Positions 25,177 to 34,111 are shown, counted from the stretch's first letter. The stretch is DNA of 64,000 nt from Parabacteroides sp. PH5-46 (GCF_029892785.1 NZ_JARXXA010000002.1:186001-250000), one strand, 5' to 3'. Numbers and translations: made by a program. Notes: a model not told the origin generated them from the letters alone.

Positions 25177-25866
25177 TCAGGAAATAATTGTACGTGTATG
25201 AGGGAACTGCAGCTTGAATGTAGTTCCCTTTTCAGTTTCAGAGCGAACGGATATACTTCCCCCATGTCGGTTAATGATCTGTCGGCAGATACTTAAACCA
25301 ATGCCGGAACCTCCGTTTTTCGTTGTAAAAAACGGAACGAATACCTTATCTATTGCTTCGGAAACAATGCCGTTTCCATTATCAGACACGCTGATGATGG
25401 GGAGCCCGTTTTCCTTGAACGCTTTTATCATTATTTCGGGGGTTGCTTTATCTTCTGTTGCTTCTATGGCATTTTTAATCAGATTGATGAGTACTTGTTC
25501 TATCAGCAGGCGGTCGGCATTAAGTTGCAGATTTTGTGGTTCGATGGAGTAGCTAAAAGTGATTCTGTCCGACGAAAACAAACCTTTGAGGCTATTGAAC
25601 AGTTCACGAACGGCGAAGGTAGTTTTAACAGGCTCCGGTATTTTCGTCAATTGCCGGTAGTTCTGTACAAAATCCAGTAATCCTTTGCTCCGGCGATGGA
25701 TAGCTTCAACGGCTTGTAGCATGATTTTATAGTCTTTCTCATTCACTCCGTTCTGAGCGGCACGTTCGCTTACGGTTTCAGACAAGGAAATGATAGGGGC
25801 GATAGAGTTCATGATTTCGTGTGTCAGTACGCGGATCAGCTTCTGCCAGGCTTCGTTCTCTGCTTC
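25177..25866 (-). pseudogene. Histidine kinase remnant, N-terminus lost in a deletion
   Basis: Homology to the intact kinase at 32780 begins around AENEAWQKLIRVLTHEIMNS (about 25866) and continues to the end of the ATPase domain (NLIKNAIEATED; DNGNGIV; GGSGIGLSIC). The membrane helix and PAS region are missing. The first available ATG (25812) lies after the H-box, so a protein started there would lack the phospho-acceptor His. Upstream codons overlap the 3' end of the truncated regulator gene in another frame. I read this as the downstream half of a regulator-kinase operon fused by deletion. Confidence 0.82.
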
Positions 25867-26915
25867 GGCTGTTTGCCGTATTTGCGGGCATAGCGTGTAA
25901 GGAAATGCCCGGCAAGCAGGATGATATCATTCCCCCGCTCGCGAAGAGGGGGAACCTGTATTTCTATAGTATTAATGCGATACAGCAAATCTTGGCGGAA
26001 TGTTCCTTCGGCTACCATTTGATGTATGTTGGCATTGGTAGCCATGATGAGCCTTACATCGATGGGGATGATGCGGGTACTGCCCAGCCGACTGATCTGG
26101 TGTTTCTCTATTACGGTTAGGAGTTTTGCCTGCATGGGAAGACTCAGATTGCCGATTTCATCGAGAAATAAGGTGCCTCCAGAGGCTATTTCAAAACGTC
26201 CCGGCTTGTCTTTTCTGGCATCGGTAAAGGCTCCTTTTTCGTAGCCGAAGAGTTCGCTCTCGAATAGTTGCTCAGGAATGCTTCCCAGGTCTATGCTTGT
26301 AAATATCTTATTGCTTCTTGGCGAATGATGATAAAGGGCGCGTGCTATAAGGTCTTTGCCGGTGCCGTTTTCTCCGAGGATAAGAATATTGGCATCGGTA
26401 TTGCCAAGCTTTTCGATAGTAGCAAAGATCTCCTGCATGGCATCGCTTTCACCGATGATATCGAAGCTCGTATCTTCTTGCAGACTAAGACTGCTTACCT
26501 GTTGCCTTAGGGTATGTACTTCTTCACGACTTTCACGCAGTTGGAAGGCAGCCGAGAGGGTAGCCAGCAATTTCTCTTTCTCCCAGGGCTTGGGGATAAA
26601 GTCGGTAGCTCCGGCTTTGATGGCACGCACGGCCTTTTCCGTATCGGCATAAGCCGTAATGAAGAGGACAACAGCTTCAGGGTCTGCCTGTTTTATTTTT
26701 TCGAGCCAAAAGAAGCCCTCCTGTCCGCTGATAGCATCTTTCTTAAAGTTCATATCCAGCAGGATAACACCCGGCCTGAATATGTTTATGAAATGCTCTA
26801 TCCTCTCGGGTTGGGTAGTTACTTTGATTTGCTCTACAAAAGGCTCCAGCAGCAGCTTCAATGCAAAAAGCACATCTTCATTGTCATCTATTATCAGTAA
26901 TTTTCCTTTCTTCAT
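25836..26915 (-). pseudogene. NtrC-type response regulator, truncated (no DNA-binding domain)
   Basis: 359 residues: a receiver with IDDNEDV and LLDMNF, then a sigma-54-interacting AAA+ domain with GENGTGKD (Walker A), GAFTDA (sigma-54 contact) and GTLFLDEIGN (Walker B). Homology stops at about YARKYGKQP. The sensor II region (GNVREL in the intact paralogue) and the Fis-type helix-turn-helix are missing; the last eight residues come from kinase sequence read out of frame. About 107 residues are lost compared with the paralogue at 31431. It cannot bind DNA by the usual route and is probably inactive, though an interfering receiver/AAA+ fragment is conceivable. Confidence 0.85.
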
Positions 26916-26938
26916 GTCGTGATATCTTTGTCTGATAA

Positions 26939-26946
26939 CAAATGTA
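26939..26946 (-). promoter_or_regulatory. -7 promoter element for the truncated regulator
   Basis: Minus-strand TACATTTG fits TAnnTTTG, 24 bp before the regulator start. The TGTGCG dyad at 26969 covers the place where its -33 box would be. Confidence 0.4.
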
Positions 26947-26968
26947 TAGAGAATATAGATGCATTGTA

Positions 26969-26984
26969 TGTGCGCATTCGCACA
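26969..26984. promoter_or_regulatory. Palindromic operator-like site TGTGCG-N4-CGCACA
   Basis: TGTGCG-catt-CGCACA is a perfect 6-bp dyad with a 4-bp centre. Nearly identical dyads occur as a pair at 34020 and 34041, upstream of the export operon. It lies between the broken regulator and the small outer-membrane protein gene and is a likely binding site for the NtrC-type regulator family encoded here. Confidence 0.7.
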
Positions 26985-26986
26985 AG

Positions 26987-27016
26987 TTTGTTTATTGAAA
27001 AAAAGACCTATTATTG
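26987..27016 (+). promoter_or_regulatory. Possible promoter of the small outer-membrane protein gene
   Basis: TTTG (26987-26990), 18-bp spacer, TATTATTG (27009-27016), one mismatch to TAnnTTTG. It lies directly downstream of the TGTGCG dyad. Confidence 0.45.
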
Positions 27017-27054
27017 TGTTAATTTAATTAAGTAAACATAAAAACATCTCTATT

Positions 27055-27531
27055 ATGAAAAAGACAGTTTTATTCCTTCTCATCTCATTAGCATCTTTAA
27101 GTCTATCGGCACAAAGGTATTTGGGCGGATCAATTGCTATTCTGGATTATCCTGAGATAGGTACGTATGTTAATATTGCACCTGAATTCGGCTATAACAT
27201 AAATGAAAAGTGGGCGGTAGCAGGGGTTGTGTCGTTTACGCACATGAATAGCACCAGTGCTTTTTCTTTTACGCCTTATGCCCAGTACACCTTTTATCGC
27301 AAAGGTCTTTTTAGTTTATTTCTGGATGGCAGACCCGAACTCTCTGTGAGCGAGGGTGATGTCGGCTTTGGGATTGTTCTCATGCCGGGCATACAGATAA
27401 GGGCCAATGAGCGCATCTCTTTTCTAGCTCGCTATGGCTTTCTGGGCTACAGGGATCATGTGTTTGATGATGTATCAGGGCTAAATCTAGGTACGAATAC
27501 GTTAAGCATAGGTTTTATTGTTCATTTATAA
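27055..27531 (+). CDS. Small outer-membrane beta-barrel protein
   Basis: 158 residues with a signal peptide (MKKTVLFLLISLASLSLSAQ). The mature part alternates polar and hydrophobic residues with glycines and aromatic girdles, ending in LSIGFIVHL, as in 8-stranded barrels of the OmpW/OmpX size class. No enzymatic motif. It is divergent from the truncated regulator, with a TGTGCG dyad between, so it may once have been a target of that regulator. Confidence 0.75.
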   Translation: MKKTVLFLLISLASLSLSAQRYLGGSIAILDYPEIGTYVNIAPEFGYNINEKWAVAGVVSFTHMNSTSAFSFTPYAQYTFYRKGLFSLFLDGRPELSVSEGDVGFGIVLMPGIQIRANERISFLARYGFLGYRDHVFDDVSGLNLGTNTLSIGFIVHL

Positions 27532-27562
27532 GAAAATACATAGTGTTTTTTATTAATTTTTG

Positions 27563-27593
27563 TTGCATAGTTCAATATTTTTTAATATATTTG
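27563..27593 (+). promoter_or_regulatory. Promoter of the small lipoprotein gene
   Basis: TTG (27563-27565), 20-bp spacer, TATATTTG (27586-27593): a good consensus match, with a leader of about 49 nt. Confidence 0.65.
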
Positions 27594-27648
27594 GCATAAT
27601 ACCTATAGAGCCTAAGGATTTATTAACGCAATATTAAAAAGTAAAACT

Positions 27649-27969
27649 ATGAAAAATAAAAAACACTTTCAGCTACTGTATTTGTTGGCGATATCGTTTT
27701 GCCTTACCGGCTGTGCAAGTAAGAACTACTTGACGGCTGATCCACTTGTTTTTGACAGCAATGAGCCTGTTATCCCCGAAGAGTTAGTGATAAATCGCTA
27801 TAACTGGGATAATTATGATTATCTGTTGAACTTCTCGGGTATTCTATACGATAAGATGGAGAAGGAATGGGAGTCCGACCGGATGGTATTTCCATATGGT
27901 CCATACTTACTTGAATGGAAGAAAGTAAACGGTACTTTCTCTTTTCACCTTCTTGCCAGAAATCGCTAA
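27649..27969 (+). CDS. Small lipoprotein of unknown function
   Basis: 106 residues with a lipoprotein signal: basic start MKNKKH, hydrophobic core, lipobox LTGC. The mature part is about 82 residues, rich in Tyr, Trp and Asn, with no family I recognise. It has its own promoter and ends 44 bp before an 84-bp dyad array in a convergent gap. Confidence 0.7.
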   Translation: MKNKKHFQLLYLLAISFCLTGCASKNYLTADPLVFDSNEPVIPEELVINRYNWDNYDYLLNFSGILYDKMEKEWESDRMVFPYGPYLLEWKKVNGTFSFHLLARNR

Positions 27970-28012
27970 CAAATACAATTAGCTAGAAATTAGATGATTG
28001 TGCCTCTTTCTA

Positions 28013-28096
28013 AAACGCATGCATGCGTTTGAAAAAAAGCACCCATGCGTTTTTAAAATTGCATGGGTGCGTTTTACAGATTGCATGCGTGTGATT
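28013..28096. repeat. 84-bp four-dyad array, copy D (GC-type arms, GCGTTT)
   Basis: Half-arm AAACGC, then N6 centres atgcat, acccat, atgggt and atgcgt, with three 16-bp links GCGTTT-N4-AAAAGC, AATTGC or GATTGC, and a weak half-arm GTGATT. The arms differ from copies A-C but the 6-6-16-6-16-6-16-6-6 layout is identical. The centres acccat and atgggt are reverse complements, so 28039-28070 also forms one 10-bp hairpin. It lies in a convergent gap, ending 1 bp before the permease stop codon. Confidence 0.85.
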
Positions 28097-28097
28097 A

Positions 28098-30503
28098 TTA
28101 TTCGCTTTTTACTACTTCGGCAGGATTACTCCTTGCTGCTCTCAGCACTTGTCCCAATACCGTAAGCAGTACTACTGCAACTACTCCTATCATCACCCCT
28201 GCCAGCAACCACCAGGGAATATCTGTGCGATAGGCATATCCTTGCAGCCAGCGACTCATAGCAAGGTAAGCCAGCGGAAGTGCAAAAACACTGGCAATAA
28301 TCACCTGCAAGCTGTATTCGCGGAAGAAAATGCGAATGATATCACTGGCTTTGGCACCTACTACTTTGCGGATGGCTATCTCCTTGCGGCGGCGCTGTGT
28401 AGAAGCCGAAGCTACGGCATAAATACCGAATAGCGAAATAAGCAGGCAAATCATTGCTAATACGGAAAACATCTTTAGTCCTACCTGTTCCGAATGATTG
28501 AAATTATCATACAAGTTGTCGAGTGTTGTTAGTTTGAGGTCGGCAAACGAAGGATCAACATTGGGTAGGATAGCGGCTATCCGCTCTATTGCTTCCTGCT
28601 CTTGTCCGGGTGTTACGCTGATATATAGAATATTGTTGTCTACCATCCTGGATTTAGGCGTAGGAATGTATCTGAAGATGGTTGGATGAATGCGGCTTCG
28701 GAGCGATAAAGTATGAAAATCATTTACTACCCCTACCACTTTGTATTCTACATCGTATTCCTGTTTAGCAATCTCCATATCAATATTATAAATAGAGATG
28801 CGGAGATTGGTGCCTATCGGATCCTTAAGCCCCATCACCCGGACAGCTTCTTCATTGAGAACAACATTCTGTCCTCCACCCTCTTTATACCATTCTCCGG
28901 CAAGCATTTTTAAGCCAAATATTTCGGAAAAATGCTGGTCGGTAGGGATGATATTAAATGTAGGATTATCATCTTTCAATTTACCGGGCCACTCCACAAT
29001 GTTGGTCATTTCCATAGTGTTGGCATGGTGTTGAGGGATGAAATTACTTCTACTGATGTTCCTGATTTGCGGAATGGTTTGAAGTTCTTGTATCAGGGCT
29101 GTCCGTACGTTATTTTGCATATAAGGGGGTAAACCGTGCAACTGTATGGTTCCGCTACGATTGAATCCCAGATCTTTATGATTAACAAACTGTATTTGCA
29201 TCATTACGACCAATGTTGCAATAATGAATACGATGCTGACGGCAAGTTGCAGGGTAACAGCTATCCCTTTCAACAGTGGTTTACCTGTCGTTTTTCCTTT
29301 TGATAGAGGCTGTAACGCCAAATGTTTTAACCGCCAGAAAATAATAAAGCCTAGGGATAGTACCAATACCGTTACACTTACTCCGCAAATAATAAAGAGC
29401 TGTATCAGTGGCCATCTCTCTATGGCTAGGTCTAGTAACTTGGAGAATACAGGACGGGCAAAGAGGACAAGGCAACCACCAATCAGCAATGCCAAGAGGA
29501 TTGAACAGGTAAGTTCGAATAGCATCTGCGAAATAAGTTGTTTGCTTTTAGCTCCATGTACTGCGCGTTGGTGTAATTCGCGATTACGCTGATGGAAAAG
29601 GTTGAGATGCAAATTCAGGAAGTTGAATATTGCACTGAATAATAATAATATTCCGGCTGCGACGAATAACTGTATGAAATTCATAGTAAAAGGAATATCA
29701 GAGTTTAGCTGGTGGCGCACATCACTTACCGGCACCATCCGCACTTCATAACTAGGTTTTGCATTCAATTGCGAGGGAAGATCACGTATTTGTTCAGCCA
29801 GATTCTCTGCATCTGTCTGAGAATGTAGCTTCACGTACAATTGTACAGTGCATTCTATCCATTGATACTCTTCTGGTGCACCTAGCATAGACAGCAGGTA
29901 ATCGTTTAAAAGAAGAGCATCAAACGGAAGATTAGTATTAGACGGCGGATCTTTTACTACAGCTGTAACTGTATAAGGATCACTGAAAAAATAAAATGTG
30001 CTTTGGATCTGTTGCCCGATAGCTTTTTCCACATCACCGAACAAGCCTATGGCCATACTTTCGGTGAGAACAATGTTGTTCATTATGTGCAATGGCTGCA
30101 TAGCATCGCCGCTAACAAATTCCTGCTTAAAAACACGGAAGAAACTACTGTCGGTTATTAAAGTACGTAGTCCGATGTGTGGTACATGCTCGGTTTTACA
30201 ATTATTTATCTCGGAAATAAAGTATGTCGAATTTTCCGTTCCCGGAAAGTGTTCATGCAGTTTATTACTTAAAACTCCTGGTACTAGTTCGTTAACTTTA
30301 CCCGATTGCTCTTCAATAACATGGATGCGATATATATGTTCCGCATCGGGATAAAAACTGTCGTACGATGTTTCGTAGCGAAACCAGTAAAGGGCAGGAA
30401 CGAAGCAGGCTATAGCAAACGCCAACCCAAATATGGCAGTCAGCGATTGTGTTTTGTGCTTCCATATATTGCGGAAAGCTATTTTTAAATAATGTCTAAA
30501 CAT
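28098..30503 (-). CDS. MacB/FtsX-type ABC transporter permease
   Basis: 801 residues. N-terminal cytoplasmic/membrane start FRHYLKIAFRNIWKHK, first helix SLTAIFGLAFAIACFVPALYW, a MacB-like periplasmic domain, three central helices, a second periplasmic domain, and three C-terminal helices with the FtsX motif RRRKEIAIRKVVGA. The duplicated layout suits a mechanotransmission-type exporter acting on periplasmic substrates. It follows the ATPase gene by 6 bp and should form its membrane partner. It is a paralogue of the permease at 36873. Confidence 0.9.
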   Translation of the reverse strand: MFRHYLKIAFRNIWKHKTQSLTAIFGLAFAIACFVPALYWFRYETSYDSFYPDAEHIYRIHVIEEQSGKVNELVPGVLSNKLHEHFPGTENSTYFISEINNCKTEHVPHIGLRTLITDSSFFRVFKQEFVSGDAMQPLHIMNNIVLTESMAIGLFGDVEKAIGQQIQSTFYFFSDPYTVTAVVKDPPSNTNLPFDALLLNDYLLSMLGAPEEYQWIECTVQLYVKLHSQTDAENLAEQIRDLPSQLNAKPSYEVRMVPVSDVRHQLNSDIPFTMNFIQLFVAAGILLLFSAIFNFLNLHLNLFHQRNRELHQRAVHGAKSKQLISQMLFELTCSILLALLIGGCLVLFARPVFSKLLDLAIERWPLIQLFIICGVSVTVLVLSLGFIIFWRLKHLALQPLSKGKTTGKPLLKGIAVTLQLAVSIVFIIATLVVMMQIQFVNHKDLGFNRSGTIQLHGLPPYMQNNVRTALIQELQTIPQIRNISRSNFIPQHHANTMEMTNIVEWPGKLKDDNPTFNIIPTDQHFSEIFGLKMLAGEWYKEGGGQNVVLNEEAVRVMGLKDPIGTNLRISIYNIDMEIAKQEYDVEYKVVGVVNDFHTLSLRSRIHPTIFRYIPTPKSRMVDNNILYISVTPGQEQEAIERIAAILPNVDPSFADLKLTTLDNLYDNFNHSEQVGLKMFSVLAMICLLISLFGIYAVASASTQRRRKEIAIRKVVGAKASDIIRIFFREYSLQVIIASVFALPLAYLAMSRWLQGYAYRTDIPWWLLAGVMIGVVAVVLLTVLGQVLRAARSNPAEVVKSE

Positions 30504-30509
30504 ACTCTT

Positions 30510-31208
30510 TTAGTTTGCGGTGTAAGCTAATTCTTTCAGGAAGTTTTCTGTTATCGGCTTTCCATCCAACATGTGGATGATGCGGTTGCTATAGCGGGCA
30601 TCGTGTGCACTGTGCGTTACCATGATAATAGTAGTTCCGGCATCGTTCAAGGTAGTTAGCAAGTCCATAACTTCCATGCCGTTTTTACTGTCCAGATTAC
30701 CTGTCGGCTCATCCGCCAGAATCAGTTTCGGTTCGTTAACGATGGCGCGGGCGATGGCTACACGTTGTTGCTGCCCTCCGGAAAGTTGGGAAGGATAATG
30801 ATTCCGGCGATGGCTGAGCTGAACGCTTTTCAAGGCTTCTTCCACCTTTTGTTTTCGCTCGGATATCTTTACTCCTCCATATAGCAAAGGCAACTCAATG
30901 TTTTCGAATACAGTAAGCTCCTCTATCAGGTTGAAGCTCTGGAAAACAAACCCGACATACTCTTTCCGTAAATCGCATCGTTTGTTCTCGTTTAGGTGGC
31001 TAACTTCTTTGTCGTTAAAAAGATAAGAGCCGGACGTAGGTTCATCAATCAATCCCAGAATATTCAGTAAAGTAGATTTGCCACATCCTGACGGCCCCAT
31101 AATAGCTACAAACTCATGTTCTTTGATGTGAAGGGACATATTGTCTAACGCGATTGTTTCTATTTCGTCCGTTCTGTAAACCTTTCTCAAGTCTGTTATT
31201 TTAATCAT
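30510..31208 (-). CDS. MacB/LolD-type ABC transporter ATPase
   Basis: 232 residues from the ATG at 31208. Walker [11 protein letters not shown]-loop [12 protein letters not shown], signature [10 protein letters not shown], Walker [13 protein letters not shown] and switch His in VTHSAHD are all present. A longer reading from 31250 would begin upstream of the predicted sigma-54 transcription start at about 31235, so I choose 31208, where [12 protein letters not shown] is a standard start. It pairs with the downstream permease and probably also serves the second permease (36873), which has no ATPase gene of its own nearby. Confidence 0.93.
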   Translation of the reverse strand: MIKITDLRKVYRTDEIETIALDNMSLHIKEHEFVAIMGPSGCGKSTLLNILGLIDEPTSGSYLFNDKEVSHLNENKRCDLRKEYVGFVFQSFNLIEELTVFENIELPLLYGGVKISERKQKVEEALKSVQLSHRRNHYPSQLSGGQQQRVAIARAIVNEPKLILADEPTGNLDSKNGMEVMDLLTTLNDAGTTIIMVTHSAHDARYSNRIIHMLDGKPITENFLKELAYTAN

Positions 31209-31246
31209 GTCATTAAGTATTTTATGAATAGTGTACACATTCAAGG

Positions 31247-31261
31247 GCAAGTCTTGTGCCA
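31247..31261 (-). promoter_or_regulatory. Sigma-54 promoter of the ABC ATPase-permease operon
   Basis: Minus strand reads TGGCAC-aagac-TTGC, an exact match to the -24/-12 consensus. It predicts transcription from about 31235, 27 nt before the ATPase ATG. The paired dyads at 31316-31352 lie 80-120 bp upstream, a normal enhancer distance. Confidence 0.85.
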
Positions 31262-31315
31262 GTTGATTAATGTGTTGTTAATTATCGTTTTAATAAATCC
31301 GGAAGATGATTAAGG

Positions 31316-31352
31316 TGTCCACTGGCAGACACAAATTGTCCATTTCCGGACG
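31316..31352. promoter_or_regulatory. Paired enhancer-like dyads, TGTCCA type
   Basis: TGTCCACTGGCAGACA (31316-31331) and TGTCCATTTCCGGACG (31337-31352) are imperfect 16-bp dyads whose starts are 21 bp apart. They sit between the sigma-54 promoter of the ABC operon and the gene for the intact NtrC-type regulator, which is the likely binder. Confidence 0.7.
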
Positions 31353-31355
31353 CTT

Positions 31356-31386
31356 TTTGTTCTCTGAATTATTCTTGATATATTTA
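31356..31386 (+). promoter_or_regulatory. Promoter of the intact NtrC-type regulator
   Basis: TTTG (31356-31359), 19-bp spacer, TATATTTA (31379-31386), one mismatch to consensus. It abuts the paired dyads, so the regulator may affect its own expression. Confidence 0.6.
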
Positions 31387-31430
31387 CAATCAGTTTATTT
31401 AAGTACTGTTCGTTTAACAATATAAAGAAC

Positions 31431-32783
31431 ATGAATTTACATCAGGCAACTATACTCATTGTAGATGATGATAAAGATATACTGACAGCTGTACGTTTTC
31501 TTTTAAAGATGGAGGTAAAGGAGATTCTGACGGAAACAAACCCCGAAAATATCCAAAAACTGATTACGGAGAAGAGTATCGATCTCATTTTACTCGATAT
31601 GAACTTCAAAAGCTCTGTCAATACCGGCAATGAGGGATTGTTCTGGCTAAAAGAAATAAAGAAGTGGAGGTCTTTTCTGACGGTTATTATGATCACTGCC
31701 TATGCGGACATTGATCTGGCGGTCAAAAGCCTGAAAGAGGGGGCAGCCGACTTTATCGTCAAGCCCTGGCATAATGAACATTTGTTGAATGTTCTTTCGG
31801 AGACACTTCAAAAACAGACACCTGCCGGAATTAAAGAACGGATCACTCGAAAGAAACCAAATGTGGAAATTGTAGGAGAATCGGAATGTATGCGACTTTT
31901 GTTTCACAAATTACAAAAGATTGCTCCTACCGATGCCAACGTATTAATCCTTGGAGAAAATGGGACGGGGAAAGACCTGGTAGCTCGTTCTATTTATCAG
32001 TCATCCTTGCGCAGAGATGATCTGTTCGTAAAGGTAGATGTAGGCTCTCTGACCGAAACACTTTTTGAGAGTGAGCTTTTCGGACACAAAAAAGGAGCGT
32101 TCACCGATGCGCGGGAAGATCGCAAAGGCTTGATAGAATCGGCTGATAAAGGAACACTTTTCCTCGATGAAATCGGGAATATCAACCTGCAACAGCAAGC
32201 CAAACTGCTGACCGTATTGCAAAACCGGGAGATAACCCGCCTGGGAGCTAATACGCCAACCCCTGTAGATATCCGCTTAATTTCTGCCACAAATTTACCC
32301 TTGCGGGAATTGGCCAATGAGGAACGTTTCCGCAAAGACCTGATCTATCGGATTAATACGGTAGAGATAACCGTGCCACCCCTTCGCGAACGTGGCTCCG
32401 ACATCCTTCTGCTGGCCAAACATTTCCTCGAGATATATGGAAAAAAGTATTTCAAGCAAAAGCTCAGTCTTTCCGACTCTGCCCGAAAGAAACTGATGCT
32501 CTATCACTATCCCGGAAACGTGCGCGAGCTGCAATACACCATAGAACGAGGTGTAATTATGGCTGATAGTGACGTATTAAGAGCGGAAGATATAACCTTT
32601 TCTCCCATTGAACAACAGACAGAAGCTAAGCAATCTATACCAACCCATAACCTGGAAGACCTGGAAAGAACAGCCATAGAACAAGCGGTTCAAAAACATA
32701 ATGGAAACATATCACAAGCGGCCAAAGAACTGGGATTAACCCGGGGGGCTTTATACCGCCGCTTAGAAAAATACGGACTATGA
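31431..32783 (+). CDS. NtrC-family sigma-54-dependent response regulator
   Basis: 450 residues: receiver (1-125) with IVDDDKD and Asp56 in LLDMNF; AAA+ domain (about 145-375) with Walker A GENGTGKD, sigma-54 contact GAFTDA and Walker B GTLFLDEIGN; sensor II region GNVRELQ; Fis-type helix-turn-helix at the C-terminus (SQAAKELGLTRGALYRRLE). It overlaps the kinase gene by 4 bp (ATGA), so the two are translationally coupled. Exact and near sigma-54 promoters flank it, in front of the ABC operon (minus) and the TolC operon (plus). Confidence 0.95.
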   Translation: MNLHQATILIVDDDKDILTAVRFLLKMEVKEILTETNPENIQKLITEKSIDLILLDMNFKSSVNTGNEGLFWLKEIKKWRSFLTVIMITAYADIDLAVKSLKEGAADFIVKPWHNEHLLNVLSETLQKQTPAGIKERITRKKPNVEIVGESECMRLLFHKLQKIAPTDANVLILGENGTGKDLVARSIYQSSLRRDDLFVKVDVGSLTETLFESELFGHKKGAFTDAREDRKGLIESADKGTLFLDEIGNINLQQQAKLLTVLQNREITRLGANTPTPVDIRLISATNLPLRELANEERFRKDLIYRINTVEITVPPLRERGSDILLLAKHFLEIYGKKYFKQKLSLSDSARKKLMLYHYPGNVRELQYTIERGVIMADSDVLRAEDITFSPIEQQTEAKQSIPTHNLEDLERTAIEQAVQKHNGNISQAAKELGLTRGALYRRLEKYGL

Positions 32784-34063
32784 TCATTGTATTATCCATA
32801 ATTATTATACTACTCCTGGTATATTTAATCTGCTCACAAAGAAAAATATATAGGGATATTGACGATTTTTCCGAAGCAATCATTTACAAAGATTTCTCAC
32901 GGAGATATCCTGAGAAAAAAGGAAAAAACCAAAAGCTATATACGCAATTTAATGTCATTACGAAAGCCTTTCTGGATCTGGTTAGTGAGAAAGAAGCCCA
33001 GCAACACTATCTGAAAAAAATACTTGAATTGGTTGATACCGGGATTCTAGCCTATGATATTGAAACACATGAAACATTGTGGATGAATGATGCTTTTGCT
33101 ACAATGCTTAATATTCCGCATATTAAAAATATAAACTGGCTAAAAAGGCAGAACGAAAGACTCTTTCGGGAATTGTCGGATATTCCGCTAAATAAGAGCA
33201 TCCTGATGACTATTCATGCCCAGAAGCAAACGATCAAAACGATGACTAATGCTTCCATTTTTGAAACCGAAGGGAAAACGTATAAGCTCATAGCCTTTCA
33301 CAACGTAAGCGCCACGATGGAGGAAGTGGAGTCGGGCGCCTGGAAGGGATTACTTAACGTAATGACCCATGAAATAATGAATTCTATAGTCCCTGTTACT
33401 TCACTCTCAGATACGCTCAGAAAGAAAATACACACATTCAAAGAAACAGCCTCCGATCTATCTAATCCGGATTGGGAAGATATGGAATTTGCCTTGGATA
33501 CCATCCACAGGCGGAGTGCAGGCTTACTAAGCTTTGCCGAAACCTATCAAAACTTAACCCAGAAGATTGTACCTAATATGAAACTGCATAATCTTTATGA
33601 GTTGATAAATGCGGTGTATTTTCTGATGAATCCCTCTCTGCAACAAAAAGGGATCAGTTTCGGGCTGAAGACAGATAATCCGGATGTAGCAGCGTATATA
33701 GACCGGGACCTTATAGAGCAGGTTATCATCAATTTTATTACCAATGCGACCAATGCTGTCAACGGCAAAGAACATCCGGAGATACATCTCTTTTCCGGAA
33801 GCGATACAGAAGGGCATCCTTTTATAACTGTAGCAGACAATGGCTTTGGTATTCCTGATGACATTCGTAACAACATCTTCATCCCTTTTTTCAGCACGAA
33901 AAAGAATGGGAATGGCATTGGCCTGAGTATCTCGCGTGAAATCGTCAAGCTGCATGATGCGGAAATACATGTACAAAGCGAGGAAAACCAAGGGAGCGCT
34001 TTTACAATCTTATTTAGTGTGTGCGACACCGCACGTTTCTTGTGCGCTGATGCACAACAATAG
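32780..34063 (+). CDS. Sensor histidine kinase partner of the NtrC-type regulator
   Basis: 427 residues. One N-terminal membrane helix (about 2-18) and almost no periplasmic part, then a basic linker, a PAS-like region (about 70-180), H-box with His197 (VMTHEIMNSIVPV), and ATPase domain (NFITNATNAV; DNGFGIPDD; GNGIGLSIS). The sensor is therefore cytoplasmic or membrane-embedded. The 3' end contains the first of two TGTGCG dyads that control the downstream TolC operon. The kinase remnant at 25177 is its paralogue. Confidence 0.93.
   Translation: MIIVLSIIIILLLVYLICSQRKIYRDIDDFSEAIIYKDFSRRYPEKKGKNQKLYTQFNVITKAFLDLVSEKEAQQHYLKKILELVDTGILAYDIETHETLWMNDAFATMLNIPHIKNINWLKRQNERLFRELSDIPLNKSILMTIHAQKQTIKTMTNASIFETEGKTYKLIAFHNVSATMEEVESGAWKGLLNVMTHEIMNSIVPVTSLSDTLRKKIHTFKETASDLSNPDWEDMEFALDTIHRRSAGLLSFAETYQNLTQKIVPNMKLHNLYELINAVYFLMNPSLQQKGISFGLKTDNPDVAAYIDRDLIEQVIINFITNATNAVNGKEHPEIHLFSGSDTEGHPFITVADNGFGIPDDIRNNIFIPFFSTKKNGNGIGLSISREIVKLHDAEIHVQSEENQGSAFTILFSVCDTARFLCADAQQ
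34020..34056. promoter_or_regulatory. Paired enhancer-like dyads, TGTGCG type
   Basis: TGTGCGACACCGCACG (34020-34035) and TGTGCGCTGATGCACA (34041-34056), starts 21 bp apart, overlapping the last codons of the kinase gene. They lie 80-120 bp upstream of the transcription start predicted by the sigma-54 promoter at 34112. The same motif occurs once at 26969. Confidence 0.75.
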
Positions 34064-34111
34064 AAGCTGTCTCTTTATTATTTCTTTCTGAATTTCAGCT
34101 GATTATATCTG

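Noticed and set aside
25177-25812. Functional short histidine kinase
   Set aside because: A protein from the first ATG lacks the phospho-acceptor His, the sensor and the membrane helix; the preceding codons show it is the tail of a longer kinase.
31209-31250. Fourteen extra N-terminal residues of the ABC ATPase
   Set aside because: They lie across the sigma-54 promoter and upstream of the predicted transcription start.
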